A stretch of DNA of 64,000 nt from Parasphingorhabdus marina DSM 22363 (GCF_900128895.1 NZ_FSQW01000001.1:1798001-1862000); one strand, 5' to 3'; numbered from the stretch's first letter, positions 25,077 through 34,279 are shown. Translations and numbers: made by a program. The notes: a model not told the origin generated them from the sequence alone.

Positions 25077-26579
25077 CTACTTTTGCAAAGAGTCTTGGTG
25101 ATCAAATTCTGCGGTCATTTTTCGCGCGATACGTTCTGCAATCATCACGCATCCCAGATAGGTGTTGCCCGCCGGGATAGTCGGCATCACCGATGCATCG
25201 ACCACGCGCAGGCCAGCTGTGTTTCTGACCCGGCAGTCGGCATCCAGCACTGGACCCATTGGACAGGTGCTGGTCATGTGCCCATAGCTGACAAGCCCCC
25301 GGTCGAGTGCGATCGAAACCGCGTCTTCGCTGGCAAGATCGCAGGGTATGACCGGCTGGCACCCGGACTGACGGAAGGCTTTGGACGCTTCCCATTCGGC
25401 AATCTTTCGAAACGCTTGGCGCAATTGCTCCCGGCCATTTTTCGGCAGGTCGGGAGCGGTGACGACCGGATCCAACTCTGCGCTGTCTCCCAGTTGTACC
25501 TTGCCATTGCCGGGAGAGTGCATCAGGAAAGCCGCCATGACAAAATGGGTGGAATCCTCGGTTGGCGCGGGCGCGATCGGGAACAGATGATAGTCGACAT
25601 CCCGGCCATTGGACGCGCCGATATAGAGGGATTGCGCAGGTCCGGCAGTCCCGCCACGCGGACCCGGATGCATATAGGGCACGCTTGGGCCCAGATGATC
25701 GGCCATGGTTTCGCCTACGGGTAGGTCGGCCTGAACGGCGATACCATGCTCGGCCAGATGGGCAGCCGGACCTATGCCGGATCGCATAAGCAGCGCTGGC
25801 GTCCACAGGGCCCCGACTGAAACGACCACCTCGTCGGCATCAATCTGTTCACCACTGTCGAGGGTCACTCCGGTCGCTCGTTGTCGGTCTATATGAACGG
25901 TGGACACCTTTGCATCGGTGCGGATCTCCAGATTTTCCCTCTGCCGGACATCGGCTGTCAAATAGGCGAGGCTGGTCGACAGGCGATTGGCGTCCTTGTC
26001 GATCGTCACCGGAAAGATCCCGATGCCAGGCGACTGGCCGGGATTATTGATGTCTTCGACAACAGCATTTCCGGTTTCGGCCATGCCATCAAAAAAGGCG
26101 ATTTGCGCGTGGCTCATTTCGTCACGACGCCAGCGGCGGACGCTCAGGGGGCCAGAATTTCCGTGGATCGGACTGGAGCCGAAGTCCTGATCATTCTCGG
26201 CGGCAATGAAGGTTTCGGCCACGTCGTCCCAGCCCCAGCCGTCCAGGCCGGATGCGGCCCAGCGGTCATAATCTTGCGGCAAACCTCTCAAGGTGGCCAG
26301 TCCATTGGCCGCCGAAGTGCCGCCCAATATCCGGCCCTGCAATATCGGAATCGCGCCATTTTGCGTCTTCATTATCGTGGTGGCGAGGGGGACGGCACCC
26401 TGCCAGGCATCGCCTGCACGCGCCGGATCCAGAATGGCCGAATCATAGCTGCTGTCGTCAGGCCCGGCTTCCAGCAGCGTCACGTGGATATTCGCACTTT
26501 CACTGAGCCGGGCGGCCAGAACCGAGCCGGAAGTTCCACCACCAACAATGAGGATATGATGTTCTTTTTGCACCACCAT
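25077..26579 (-). CDS. GMC family FAD-dependent alcohol/choline-type oxidoreductase
   Basis: 500 residues from the ATG at 26579, which has GGGAGG about 8 bp upstream; a start at 26609 adds ten unlikely residues. FAD-binding motif HHILIVGGGTSGSVLAARLSE at the start, then the GMC blocks GRILGGTSAANGLATLRG and DSGEQIDADEVVVSVGALWTPALLMRSGIGP. The C-terminal active-site region is SYGHMTSTCPMG (His) and TIPAGNTYLGCVMIAERIA (Asn). GMC enzymes oxidise alcohols to aldehydes with O2 or a quinone. It is the first gene of the operon running to 22482 and is divergent from tetR across 119 bp that hold a strong nested palindrome. Confidence 0.88.
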   Translation of the reverse strand: MVVQKEHHILIVGGGTSGSVLAARLSESANIHVTLLEAGPDDSSYDSAILDPARAGDAWQGAVPLATTIMKTQNGAIPILQGRILGGTSAANGLATLRGLPQDYDRWAASGLDGWGWDDVAETFIAAENDQDFGSSPIHGNSGPLSVRRWRRDEMSHAQIAFFDGMAETGNAVVEDINNPGQSPGIGIFPVTIDKDANRLSTSLAYLTADVRQRENLEIRTDAKVSTVHIDRQRATGVTLDSGEQIDADEVVVSVGALWTPALLMRSGIGPAAHLAEHGIAVQADLPVGETMADHLGPSVPYMHPGPRGGTAGPAQSLYIGASNGRDVDYHLFPIAPAPTEDSTHFVMAAFLMHSPGNGKVQLGDSAELDPVVTAPDLPKNGREQLRQAFRKIAEWEASKAFRQSGCQPVIPCDLASEDAVSIALDRGLVSYGHMTSTCPMGPVLDADCRVRNTAGLRVVDASVMPTIPAGNTYLGCVMIAERIARKMTAEFDHQDSLQK

Positions 26580-26619
26580 TGCCCTTGCCTCCCATAACTC
26601 CGGTTTCAAGAATCACTTA

Positions 26620-26657
26620 TTAGGTTGCAATACCTATTAATAGGTAATAAAACCTAA
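26620..26657. promoter_or_regulatory. Nested palindromic operator between the GMC operon and tetR
   Basis: Inner palindrome TACCTATTAATAGGTA at 26631-26646 is perfect. Outer arms TTAGGTT (26620-26626) and AACCTAA (26651-26657) have the same centre, 26638.5. Four (T)AGGT-type half-sites are thus arranged symmetrically over 38 bp, which would suit binding of two TetR dimers and repression of both divergent genes. Confidence 0.8.
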
Positions 26658-26698
26658 TTTAGCAAGTCTGGTTTTTTGAGGAAGAGAAAACGGGGAAG

Positions 26699-27331
26699 AT
26701 GAAGGCGCGTTCTCACACTGCGAAACGGATATTGGAAGCCAGTTGCAAGGCCTTCAATGACAAGGGATATGCGGCAACATCGGTGAACGAAATCGCTACG
26801 TCGCTGAATATGTCGCAGGGGAATTTGACCTATCATTTTCCCACCAAGCGCGACCTCGCGATGGCGATCGAGGACGATGTACTGAAACTGATGAAAGAAC
26901 GGCGCACCGGCAAGAAGCCGGGTTCGCTGGCCGATGATTATATCGATCATCTGTTGTTTGGTATGGAACTGACCTGGCGATATCGCTTCCTGATGCGTGA
27001 CCGGATACACTATGCCGGTGGACCCATTGGCCAACGTCAGGATTCCGAACTGACTGCAGACTTTGAGGGCCTGGTCGCTCTGCTCAAACGAATCGAAAAA
27101 GAAGGCCTGTTTCTTGAAAACAAAGAGCGTAACATTAAGGTGCTGGGCCGATCACTCTGGATCATAAGCCGCTTCTGGGGCGATTATCTGCGCGAATTGG
27201 AAGGGCTTGAAAAGGTCAGCTGGGCCGACCAGAAGCGCTGTGTTGACCACCATCTCGCCGTCCTTTTTCCTTTTTTGAAAACCGCAGCCCAGCGCGCGTT
27301 CGAAGCTGCTCTGGACGAGCGGGACATATAG
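26699..27331 (+). CDS. TetR family transcriptional regulator
   Basis: 210 residues. The N-terminal HTH reads RILEASCKAFNDKGYAATSVNEIATSLNMSQGNLTYHFPTKRDLAMAI; the remaining helical ligand domain is not assignable. A purine-rich GGGGAAG precedes the ATG. It faces the GMC-HCCA isomerase-SDR-GST operon across the nested palindrome and most likely represses it until a pathway substrate binds (inference from layout and operator). It converges with the MFS gene, 104 bp away; no convincing terminator is seen there. Confidence 0.9.
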   Translation: MKARSHTAKRILEASCKAFNDKGYAATSVNEIATSLNMSQGNLTYHFPTKRDLAMAIEDDVLKLMKERRTGKKPGSLADDYIDHLLFGMELTWRYRFLMRDRIHYAGGPIGQRQDSELTADFEGLVALLKRIEKEGLFLENKERNIKVLGRSLWIISRFWGDYLRELEGLEKVSWADQKRCVDHHLAVLFPFLKTAAQRAFEAALDERDI

Positions 27332-27435
27332 AGAGTTCCGGCGTCCAGATCGGCTTTCCCTATGCAGCATTGCCGCTGACATGCGGAAACCCGCTTTTCT
27401 GCTTTCATCCCGCTGGAGGTGCGAAGATGTCCGGC

Positions 27436-28773
27436 TCAATTCATCTTTGGAACAGGCGTTCCAGCTGTGACCGGCTCTTCCTTCTCTATATTTTCCACAA
27501 CCTTCGACGCGCGCATTGGAAAGCGGACACGCCACATGATGAGCGACAGAACGGCGAAAACGCCGGCCAGAACAAAATACATCAAATGGGGGCTACCCAT
27601 TGCGTCGGTTCCGGCTGCCAGCGAGTTGCCGAGCGGTCGTCCCACATTGGATGCGGCCATGTAGAGCGTGAACTGCGTCGCAGCAACGCGCGGGTCGCAC
27701 AGCCGCATTGCGATGGGAATGAAGGCTACGGCCATCATGGTTGCGAAAAACTCAACCTGCCAGAAGTAGAGTGTCAGCAGCACCGGGTTTGACCAATAGT
27801 CGCGGGACAGGCCAAATCCGAGCGCGCACAGGCAAATGAGAACACACATGATGAGCCCTGCGCGCTGGGCGCCCAGTTTGGTTCCCAGCCATCCGCCAAT
27901 TGTCATTGCGAATATTCCGACGACAAACTGGGCGGTTGAGATGGTGTTTGTATATTCCGCCTGCCCCCAGCCACCGATACCGGTCGCCAGGACGGGATGA
28001 TAAGCTTCGGCGACGCCGCTGGGTAGTGTGCGGACGAGAAAGATCACCAGAGCCACGATACTCAAGGGCGCGAGCATTGCCTTCGCGCTGTTTATCAACA
28101 GCGGCGGCCACGCTTCGATCTGGACAGCCATGTTGCGGTGATGGGCCTCGCCACCACTCCACGGAAACCGGCCTTCGCCCTCGCGTTCCCGAACCAGAAT
28201 TCCGAAGATGAGGACACATGTCACCACCATGGCTGCGGCCAGATAACCTGCTGCTGTGCCATAGACCGCAATCAGCTGACCGCCGACAAAGGTGGTTGCG
28301 GAGATGCCCAGAACCTGTGCGCCAAACATGATGCCGGTGGCTTTGGCGCGCTCATCTTGTGGCATGATATCGACAGCCAGGCCGTCAATCGACACATCCT
28401 GAAATGCAGTCCCCGCGTTGGCAAGAAACCCCAGAATGGACAACAGCCAGAGTTCACTGGAACCTGGCGAGAGGATTGCTGCAATCAGAAGCATGGCAAC
28501 GATGGTTGTCTGTGCTCCTATGATCCAGATGCGGCGTCGTCCCATCGGCAGATAGGTGTATCGGTCCATCAGGAATCCAAGGACAAATTTGAGTGTCCAG
28601 GGCAGGATCGAAGCGCTGACCACACCCGCAATAGCAGCCGTTGATGCCCCGTTGGCAGCGAGCCAGGCCGGAATGGCGTAGAAGAACAGCCCAATAGGTA
28701 CACCCTGTGTGAAATAGAACAGGAATACAGTCAGCAGACGCAGTTTTGCGCTTTGTTCCAGAATCATGCTCAT
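27436..28773 (-). CDS. MFS transporter (AmpG-like branch)
   Basis: About 445 residues with 12 predicted membrane helices. The opening LRLLTVFLFYFTQGVPIGLFFYAIPAWLAANGAS and the loop KFVLGFLMDRYTYLPMGRRRIWI are like the AmpG/acetyl-CoA-transporter branch of the major facilitator superfamily, with DVSIDGLAVDIMPQDERAKATGIM in helix five to six. Substrate unknown; muropeptides or other oligo-compounds are possible by family. Start is uncertain: ATG at 28773 or 28767 after TTTGGGA; the longer frame to 28890 has a non-conserved leader. It lies 156 bp after the small exported protein gene on the same strand. Confidence 0.82.
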   Translation of the reverse strand: MSMILEQSAKLRLLTVFLFYFTQGVPIGLFFYAIPAWLAANGASTAAIAGVVSASILPWTLKFVLGFLMDRYTYLPMGRRRIWIIGAQTTIVAMLLIAAILSPGSSELWLLSILGFLANAGTAFQDVSIDGLAVDIMPQDERAKATGIMFGAQVLGISATTFVGGQLIAVYGTAAGYLAAAMVVTCVLIFGILVREREGEGRFPWSGGEAHHRNMAVQIEAWPPLLINSAKAMLAPLSIVALVIFLVRTLPSGVAEAYHPVLATGIGGWGQAEYTNTISTAQFVVGIFAMTIGGWLGTKLGAQRAGLIMCVLICLCALGFGLSRDYWSNPVLLTLYFWQVEFFATMMAVAFIPIAMRLCDPRVAATQFTLYMAASNVGRPLGNSLAAGTDAMGSPHLMYFVLAGVFAVLSLIMWRVRFPMRASKVVENIEKEEPVTAGTPVPKMN

Positions 28774-28929
28774 TCCCAAAATGCTGGCAAAGCTCCGGCA
28801 GGCAGCAGGGTCGCAACGCTCCCCGCCGGAGTCACAAAACCGGTGATATTGCCGGATGTTGGTGTCATGAAGCGGCAAGCTGCAGGACACTGAAAAGGGT
28901 TCTGCAAGCTTGCCACTCCTGGAAAGATC

Positions 28930-29394
28930 CTAGTCGCCGATGAACTTGACCTCGCGCATCACGGTAACGCTCTGAATCTCGCGGATCTTGTTATAGAGCT
29001 CGAGAACAGTCTTGTTCCCCTGATCAATGTTGGCCTTTCCATATGCTTCGAGGAACTTCATGTAACGTTCCTTGTTCGGCTGCAGCATGTCGCCGCTCGG
29101 GAAAGTGACCCGTAGGACCATGTTATATTCTTCCTTGTAGGGAACCATGTAGATGGCATAGCTGTTGACTACGCCCTGCTGCTTCTGGATTTCGTTGGCA
29201 GCGACCCACGTACTTTTCAGCCCTTCCAGATAGGTTTCTTCCCGGCCTTGTTCGACTTTCACGAAAGTCAGTTCGGTCACGGATTCAGCGGGTTCCCAAT
29301 TCTCATAGATTTCCATCTGCGCTGCAGCCGGTGCGGCCATGGGCAGAGCCACTGCCACGGCGGTGGCGGCAAGAATTGTCTTGAATCTGAACAT
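28930..29394 (-). CDS. Small exported protein of unknown function
   Basis: 154 residues with a clear signal peptide (MFRFKTILAATAVAVALPMAAPAAAQ). The mature part is mixed alpha/beta: TELTFVKVEQGREETYLEGLKSTWVAANEIQKQQGVV followed by VLRVTFPSGDMLQPNKERYMKFLEAYG. This spacing of a beta strand, long helix and beta strand resembles a dimeric alpha-beta barrel, but I cannot name a family. No cysteines are present in the mature chain. AAAAGGGGAAAACT precedes the ATG. It lies divergent from a winged-helix/TPR regulator and upstream of the MFS carrier. Confidence 0.7.
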   Translation of the reverse strand: MFRFKTILAATAVAVALPMAAPAAAQMEIYENWEPAESVTELTFVKVEQGREETYLEGLKSTWVAANEIQKQQGVVNSYAIYMVPYKEEYNMVLRVTFPSGDMLQPNKERYMKFLEAYGKANIDQGNKTVLELYNKIREIQSVTVMREVKFIGD

Positions 29395-29560
29395 TAGTTT
29401 TCCCCTTTTTGTTTTAGCGCGAATGGACCTGCCATTTTGCCGCCAGACTCGTCCTGTGGAAAAGGTGAGGGAATTGTGAGGGGATTGAATAATCGAGGAA
29501 ATTCCGTATGATAGTCATACTGATCGCCGTGGCAATCCTGGTGGCAGATAGGGGAATCTG

Positions 29561-31402
29561 GTGGAGGAATTCTTGATTGGACGGTGCCGGGCAATGCCGG
29601 CGCGCAATGTTATCGCTCGCGGTGACAAGAGAATTTCACTTGAACCGAAAGTGATGGCGGTTCTTGAGTGCCTTCGCGAACGACAGGGAGAGGTTGTCGA
29701 GCGGATCACCTTGCTGGATGAAATATGGAACGATGATGAAGCCGCTGATGACAGCCTGACACGCGCCATCTCTCTTTTGCGCAAGGCTTTCAGCAGTCTC
29801 GACAACAATTCCTACATCGAAACCATTCCCAAAAAGGGCTATCGGCTGAAGCCAGCGCTTTCCAGGCCCGGCGGCCCCTCACGTGCAACATCGCCGGTCC
29901 GTTCGATCGCTGTCCTGCCGTTTGTCGATCTGAGTCCGGAAAATAGTCAAGGCCATTTTGCCGATGGCATGACCGAGGAAATCCTCAATACGCTGACGCA
30001 CATGCCCAAGGTCGCCGTTGTCGGCCGGACATCATCTTTCGCAGTGGATACGGACCGGAAAACCGCTCAGCAAATTGGCGCCGCATTGAACGTCGACTAC
30101 CTCCTGGAAGGTTCTCTGCGCACATCTGACAACCGATTGCGGATCACCGCGAGGCTGGTGCAATCAACCGACGGTCATCAATTATGGTCCGAGACATATG
30201 ATGGGGACATCGGTGACATCTTCAACTTCCAGGACCGCATCGCGCGATCAATCTCGAACGAGCTCGCCCGAATTCTCGGATTGGCAAACACGACGCTTCC
30301 CGCCACCAGATTTACGCGCAATCCCGAGGCTTATGCGCTGTTTTTGCAAGGTCGTGAACTGGTTCATCAGTTGAATGGGCAAACAACCATTCCCAGTGGA
30401 ATTCATCTTCTCGAAAAAGCGATCACCGTCGATCCCGAGTTCACCGATGCCTATGCATGGCTGGCACTGGCCCATTTTATATTGCCGGAATTTTCACGCA
30501 CCCCGACCTGGCAGATGCATTTCGACCTGAGTGGCAAGGCGCTTGATCGGGCGCTGGCGCTTGATCCGAACTCGAGCATGGCCTTGTTGGTAAAAGCCTT
30601 GCGGCTGGCCTATCGCGGCGAACTCGACAAATCCCTGATCGTCTACGAGCAGGCTGTTACACTTGACCCGAACAATGTCGAAACCATGGCTGGCTTCGGT
30701 CTCGGGCTGATGTCGATCGGCCTGCATGAACAGGCGCGCCCTTATTGGGAACGGATCATTGAGCAAGACCCGCTGTGCGGCATATGGCACACCACATATG
30801 GCGGTTTGTTATTGTCGGCGGGGGAGTTCGAAAAGGCCGAAGCCGCCTTTCGTCGCTCCTTTGAGCTGGGCTTTGGTGCAGCCGCCTTCGGGGTGTCCCA
30901 TCGCATGGCCGAGCGCGGAGAGGCAGATGCTGCGATCGAATTCATGGAAGCAAATTTTGATGGTCTGGCGCCAATAGAACAGGCCGAGCTGAGATGGTCA
31001 CCGGTGCGACGACTGGTCTATCAGGCCTATCTGAAGAAAAGCCGGTTTGCGAAGATGATTGTCAGAGCCGCACTCAAAAGCAGACTGAATGACCGCAAGG
31101 CGCAGCCTACTGCTGCATCCACAATCGGCTTCCTGTTTCTGGGTGATCCGGAATCCTACATGCGGAATATTCTCGAAAAACCGAACTCCTACATCGGCTA
31201 TACCGTGGCACGCATCTGGGAACCAACGGCAGAGTCCGAAAGCATTCGGACGCACAAGGATTTTCGAAGCTTCGCTGAACGTCTTGGCCTGCCGCGCGCG
31301 TGGAACAAATATGGCTGGCCGGAAAGTGTTTCTCCATGGATATCCCAGGCCCCTGAGCTGAGGAATGACATGCCGGGGCGGGGGCATCTGGTTGGCGTAT
31401 GA
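29561..31402 (+). CDS. Winged-helix (OmpR/CadC-type) regulator with TolB-like and TPR domains
   Basis: 613 residues. Residues about 8-100 are a trans_reg_C winged helix (ISLEPKVMAVLECLRERQGEVVERITLLDEIW...NNSYIETIPKKGYRLKP). Residues 110-230 resemble the TolB amino-terminal/adenylate-cyclase-associated domain (RSIAVLPFVDLSPENSQGHFADGMTEEILNTLTHM...GRTSSFAV...GAALNVDYLLEGSLR). From about 255 on there are TPR repeats (AITVDPEFTDAYAWLALAHF, AVTLDPNNVETMAGFGLGLM). No membrane helix is visible between the DNA-binding and TolB parts, so it is probably a cytosolic regulator unlike CadC itself. Start could be GTG 29561 or TTG 29573 (GGAGGAA at 29563-29569). Divergent from the small exported protein, its possible target. 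Confidence 0.82.
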   Translation: MEEFLIGRCRAMPARNVIARGDKRISLEPKVMAVLECLRERQGEVVERITLLDEIWNDDEAADDSLTRAISLLRKAFSSLDNNSYIETIPKKGYRLKPALSRPGGPSRATSPVRSIAVLPFVDLSPENSQGHFADGMTEEILNTLTHMPKVAVVGRTSSFAVDTDRKTAQQIGAALNVDYLLEGSLRTSDNRLRITARLVQSTDGHQLWSETYDGDIGDIFNFQDRIARSISNELARILGLANTTLPATRFTRNPEAYALFLQGRELVHQLNGQTTIPSGIHLLEKAITVDPEFTDAYAWLALAHFILPEFSRTPTWQMHFDLSGKALDRALALDPNSSMALLVKALRLAYRGELDKSLIVYEQAVTLDPNNVETMAGFGLGLMSIGLHEQARPYWERIIEQDPLCGIWHTTYGGLLLSAGEFEKAEAAFRRSFELGFGAAAFGVSHRMAERGEADAAIEFMEANFDGLAPIEQAELRWSPVRRLVYQAYLKKSRFAKMIVRAALKSRLNDRKAQPTAASTIGFLFLGDPESYMRNILEKPNSYIGYTVARIWEPTAESESIRTHKDFRSFAERLGLPRAWNKYGWPESVSPWISQAPELRNDMPGRGHLVGV

Positions 31403-31454
31403 ACCCGGGGGTTGCCTGCGTACTCGGTGGTCGGAAATTGACTGGTAGCGGAGA

Positions 31455-33461
31455 CTAGTCCACCGGGATTTTCAGTGTGACACAGGTTCCACGTCCGCTG
31501 GTTGACCGGATCTCGAAGGCGTGATCCGCGAGCCCGGCATATTGCTGCACCAGATACAGGCCGAGGCCATGCCCATCGCTGGCCGGGCCCTTTACATTGG
31601 CGGCCTGCATCGCTTCGGCATCAGATTGTTCCATGCCCTGTCCATTGTCGATGACGCGCAACAAAACATGATCCGATCGCTTCTGGACTGCGACCAGCAC
31701 CTTGTTGGCATTGGCATGGTTGAGCGCATTGGCCACCAGATTGCTGAGGGACCGGACAAGGTCTATCGGTTCGGTCCGGACCATCAGGTCGCTGCTCCGC
31801 ACACGGAGCTCCACACCGCGCTGTTCGGCATCCGCGGCAAACATCGCGGCACAGTTGGACAGCACCAGGCTGATCGCAAAGACTTCCATGCCCTGTTCGG
31901 GTTTTTCTCCGGGCAGGATATTGTCAGATCTGGCGATGTCGAGACCGGTTTCCGTGACATTTTCGAGATAATCCAGCGCTGCCTTCAGCCTTTCATCTTC
32001 TTCGGGATTGCGTCCGGTAACTTTGGCAAGACTGTGGCGCAGGGCGAGAAGGGGTTGCTGCAGGTCGTGCGATGTCGATACCAGTTGCGAGCGGAGACCG
32101 TCCGCAAGGTCACGCGCCGCGTCGTATCGGTTGCGGCTGTCCTGCAAGGCTTCGGACAGCGCCAGTTTTTCCTGGGTGGCACTGACTTCTGCGGCAAGTG
32201 ACCGGTTCAATTCTGCCTGAATGGATAGCATGCGCACCAGGATCGCGACCAAAAAAGCCAGACCTTCCAGAATGACGGCAGCGTGAAAATAGTCGAGCGC
32301 CACAGTCAAAGGAAACTGACCGGGAGAAAGCAGCACGGCGGCCATGGTTACGACGGTGAACAATATGGCAACCGACCCGGCCAGGAACGGGATCGCGCCG
32401 AGCACCCGGGCGCGCCAGGCCGACACCGCAATCGTCAGATAGGCGATAGCCACGAGCGGCACGAACAGATACACGGCCCAGCGCATGGCAGCGAGCTGCC
32501 AGAAGAACAGGCTGGAAACCGCCAGAATGCAGAGCAGCAGCTGCAGTCCGATGACGGCGCGATTGAGACGTGCAAAATGTTTTCCGAGATCTGCAAACAA
32601 CCGCGCAAACTGGAGCAGGGCAATCATCATCACTGACAGGAGCAGCAGGTTGGCCGGTTCATATGTGCCCATGGATCCGGGCCAGAAAAAGCGGTGCAGA
32701 TACCCTTCATTATTGGCCACAAAAAGCGCACTGAAACTTGCATAGGCGGCGAATGCCATGACCAGCGGCCAACCGGCCAGACGACCCATGGCAAGGGCGA
32801 TGATAACCAGCGCCACCATGATCCCGTTCAGAATCCAGTTGGTACGCGCTTCCTGCATATGCGCTGTGCGCATGCGTTCTTCGGTGGCGAAGGTCAGGGG
32901 TATCCAGCTTCCCGTGGATGACCGGAGACCGACCAGAATTTCAGCGCGTTCTCCGGCCTCCATCCATAGCGGCGCGACAAGATACTGGCTGATGATCGGT
33001 CGTTCATCGAAATGCGTCTCGCGATCCACATCCAGAAGCGTTTCGACCGGTTTGCCCGGGCCACGCTTTTGCACGATCAGTTCGTCCACAAACGGGCGCT
33101 GGATATCGATGATCCACCGGCCGCCGCGCTCGCTGGCATTCTCTATTGCTACCAGCAGCCAGACGGACCCTTCCTGTTCGCCGAAATCCACCCATGGGCT
33201 TTCGAGCGCCCGGAATTCCTCGCGCCTCGCGATTGCCTTCTCCGGATCAAGCGTGTCGGCGTCGCTGATCAGGTAGCGCAGGCTGCCAAATGGCTGCAAA
33301 TGGTTGTTGCCTTGGGGTAGCGGTACGGGATCGGTCTGACCGGCCTCTGCTTCGGCCTGTGCCATGACCGGCGCAGAGAAGGAGAGTGCAACAACAGACA
33401 GCAACAATGCGACAAGCAAAAACAGCTGGCTGTGATTTGGACAGAAGGACCGCGTGATCAT
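31455..33461 (-). CDS. 7TMR-DISM-type sensor histidine kinase
   Basis: 668 residues. N-terminal signal peptide, then a periplasmic 7TMR-DISM extracellular domain (about 45-205, WVDFGEQEGSVWLLVAIENASERGGRWIIDIQRPFVDELIV), seven membrane helices (about 210-400), a coiled region (410-455), and a kinase core. His465 in STSHDLQQPLLALRHSL is the phospho-acceptor; the ATPase domain shows NLVANALNHANANKVLV, VIDNGQGM and GHGLGLYLVQQYAG. 7TMR-DISM receptors bind carbohydrate-like or other external ligands. It follows the NarL-type regulator gene on the same strand and has the 18-bp dyad 35 bp before its start. Probably senses the cue that switches the MACPF operon (inference). Confidence 0.88.
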   Translation of the reverse strand: MITRSFCPNHSQLFLLVALLLSVVALSFSAPVMAQAEAEAGQTDPVPLPQGNNHLQPFGSLRYLISDADTLDPEKAIARREEFRALESPWVDFGEQEGSVWLLVAIENASERGGRWIIDIQRPFVDELIVQKRGPGKPVETLLDVDRETHFDERPIISQYLVAPLWMEAGERAEILVGLRSSTGSWIPLTFATEERMRTAHMQEARTNWILNGIMVALVIIALAMGRLAGWPLVMAFAAYASFSALFVANNEGYLHRFFWPGSMGTYEPANLLLLSVMMIALLQFARLFADLGKHFARLNRAVIGLQLLLCILAVSSLFFWQLAAMRWAVYLFVPLVAIAYLTIAVSAWRARVLGAIPFLAGSVAILFTVVTMAAVLLSPGQFPLTVALDYFHAAVILEGLAFLVAILVRMLSIQAELNRSLAAEVSATQEKLALSEALQDSRNRYDAARDLADGLRSQLVSTSHDLQQPLLALRHSLAKVTGRNPEEDERLKAALDYLENVTETGLDIARSDNILPGEKPEQGMEVFAISLVLSNCAAMFAADAEQRGVELRVRSSDLMVRTEPIDLVRSLSNLVANALNHANANKVLVAVQKRSDHVLLRVIDNGQGMEQSDAEAMQAANVKGPASDGHGLGLYLVQQYAGLADHAFEIRSTSGRGTCVTLKIPVD

Positions 33462-33495
33462 ATGGCTTCGCTATGCCTGTTCGGTCCCGTGCGAT

Positions 33496-33513
33496 ATGGG
33501 GCCAATCCCCCAT
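33496..33513. promoter_or_regulatory. 18-bp dyad upstream of the sensor kinase gene
   Basis: ATGGGGCCAATCCCCCAT; its reverse complement ATGGGGGATTGGCCCCAT differs from the dyad at 34280-34297 at only two central positions. It lies between the stop of the response regulator gene and the start of the kinase gene. Likely binding site of the NarL-type regulator. Confidence 0.7.
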
Positions 33514-33543
33514 TAGGATGATAGTAAGGTGCTGCCGGAAAAT

Positions 33544-34176
33544 TCATAACTGGCGATGCTCGTCTAGCAGACCTTCGCGAAGCGCGTATGTCAGCAGCCC
33601 GGAGACGGAGTTTACACCCAGCTTGGACATCAGGCTGGCCCGGTGTTTTTCAACGGTTTTCGGGCTGATGAAGAGCTTTTCGCCAATAGCGGCATTCTGG
33701 TGACCCGCCGCGATCAGCGCCAGGACTTCGCGCTCCCGATCGGTCAGATCTTCCCCCTTTGGCGCCGCAGCCAGTTTGTCGGCAACTTCCTCGGAGACAA
33801 ACTTCCCGCCAGCGAGGACCTGGGCAAATCCCTTTTGCATTTCTTCCGGCTGCGCCGATTTGAGGAACAGGCCATCGACACCGGCGGCCAGCCAGTCGGC
33901 GAGCATCGCGGTTGAGGTGAAACCTGTCACGACGATAATGCGTGTCTCCGGTGACCAGCGCCGCGCCTCTCCGTAAACCTGGACCCCCCGCGCCAGCGGC
34001 ATGGCGGCGTCAAGCAGCAGCAGATCCGGGGTGTGCTGCTTGACCAAGGCAATGGTCTCAATTCCGTTCTCGGCTTCGGCCACGACTTCGACGTCACCAA
34101 TTTCGGCGAGTATGCCGGCGAGTGAATTGCGCACGATCGCATGGTCATCGGCAATGATCGCGCGGTATCTGGACAT
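33544..34176 (-). CDS. NarL/LuxR-type response regulator
   Basis: 210 residues from the ATG at 34176, which follows CAGGAAATC; an ATG at 34203 is in frame but poorer. Receiver domain 1-120 with acidic pocket DD (10-11), phospho-acceptor Asp56 in DLLLLDAAMP, Thr in VVTGFT and Lys in LFLKSA. C-terminal LuxR HTH 145-205: LTDREREVLALIAAGHQNAAIGEKLFISPKTVEKHRASLMSKLGV. Cognate of the kinase 82 bp downstream on the same strand. Divergent from the MACPF operon, whose promoter region holds the shared 18-bp dyad. Confidence 0.92.
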   Translation of the reverse strand: MSRYRAIIADDHAIVRNSLAGILAEIGDVEVVAEAENGIETIALVKQHTPDLLLLDAAMPLARGVQVYGEARRWSPETRIIVVTGFTSTAMLADWLAAGVDGLFLKSAQPEEMQKGFAQVLAGGKFVSEEVADKLAAAPKGEDLTDREREVLALIAAGHQNAAIGEKLFISPKTVEKHRASLMSKLGVNSVSGLLTYALREGLLDEHRQL

Positions 34177-34279
34177 GATTTCCTGCACTTCCCCAGAGGA
34201 CATCCCTCATTAGCTTCTTAGGGCGAACCGGATGGTCGTGCAATCGCATGTGCTGTTACCGGAAAAACCGGAATCGCGG

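Noticed and set aside
27383-27398. GCGG-AAAC-CCGC followed by TTTT between tetR and the MFS gene
   Set aside because: A 4-bp stem is too weak to call a terminator.
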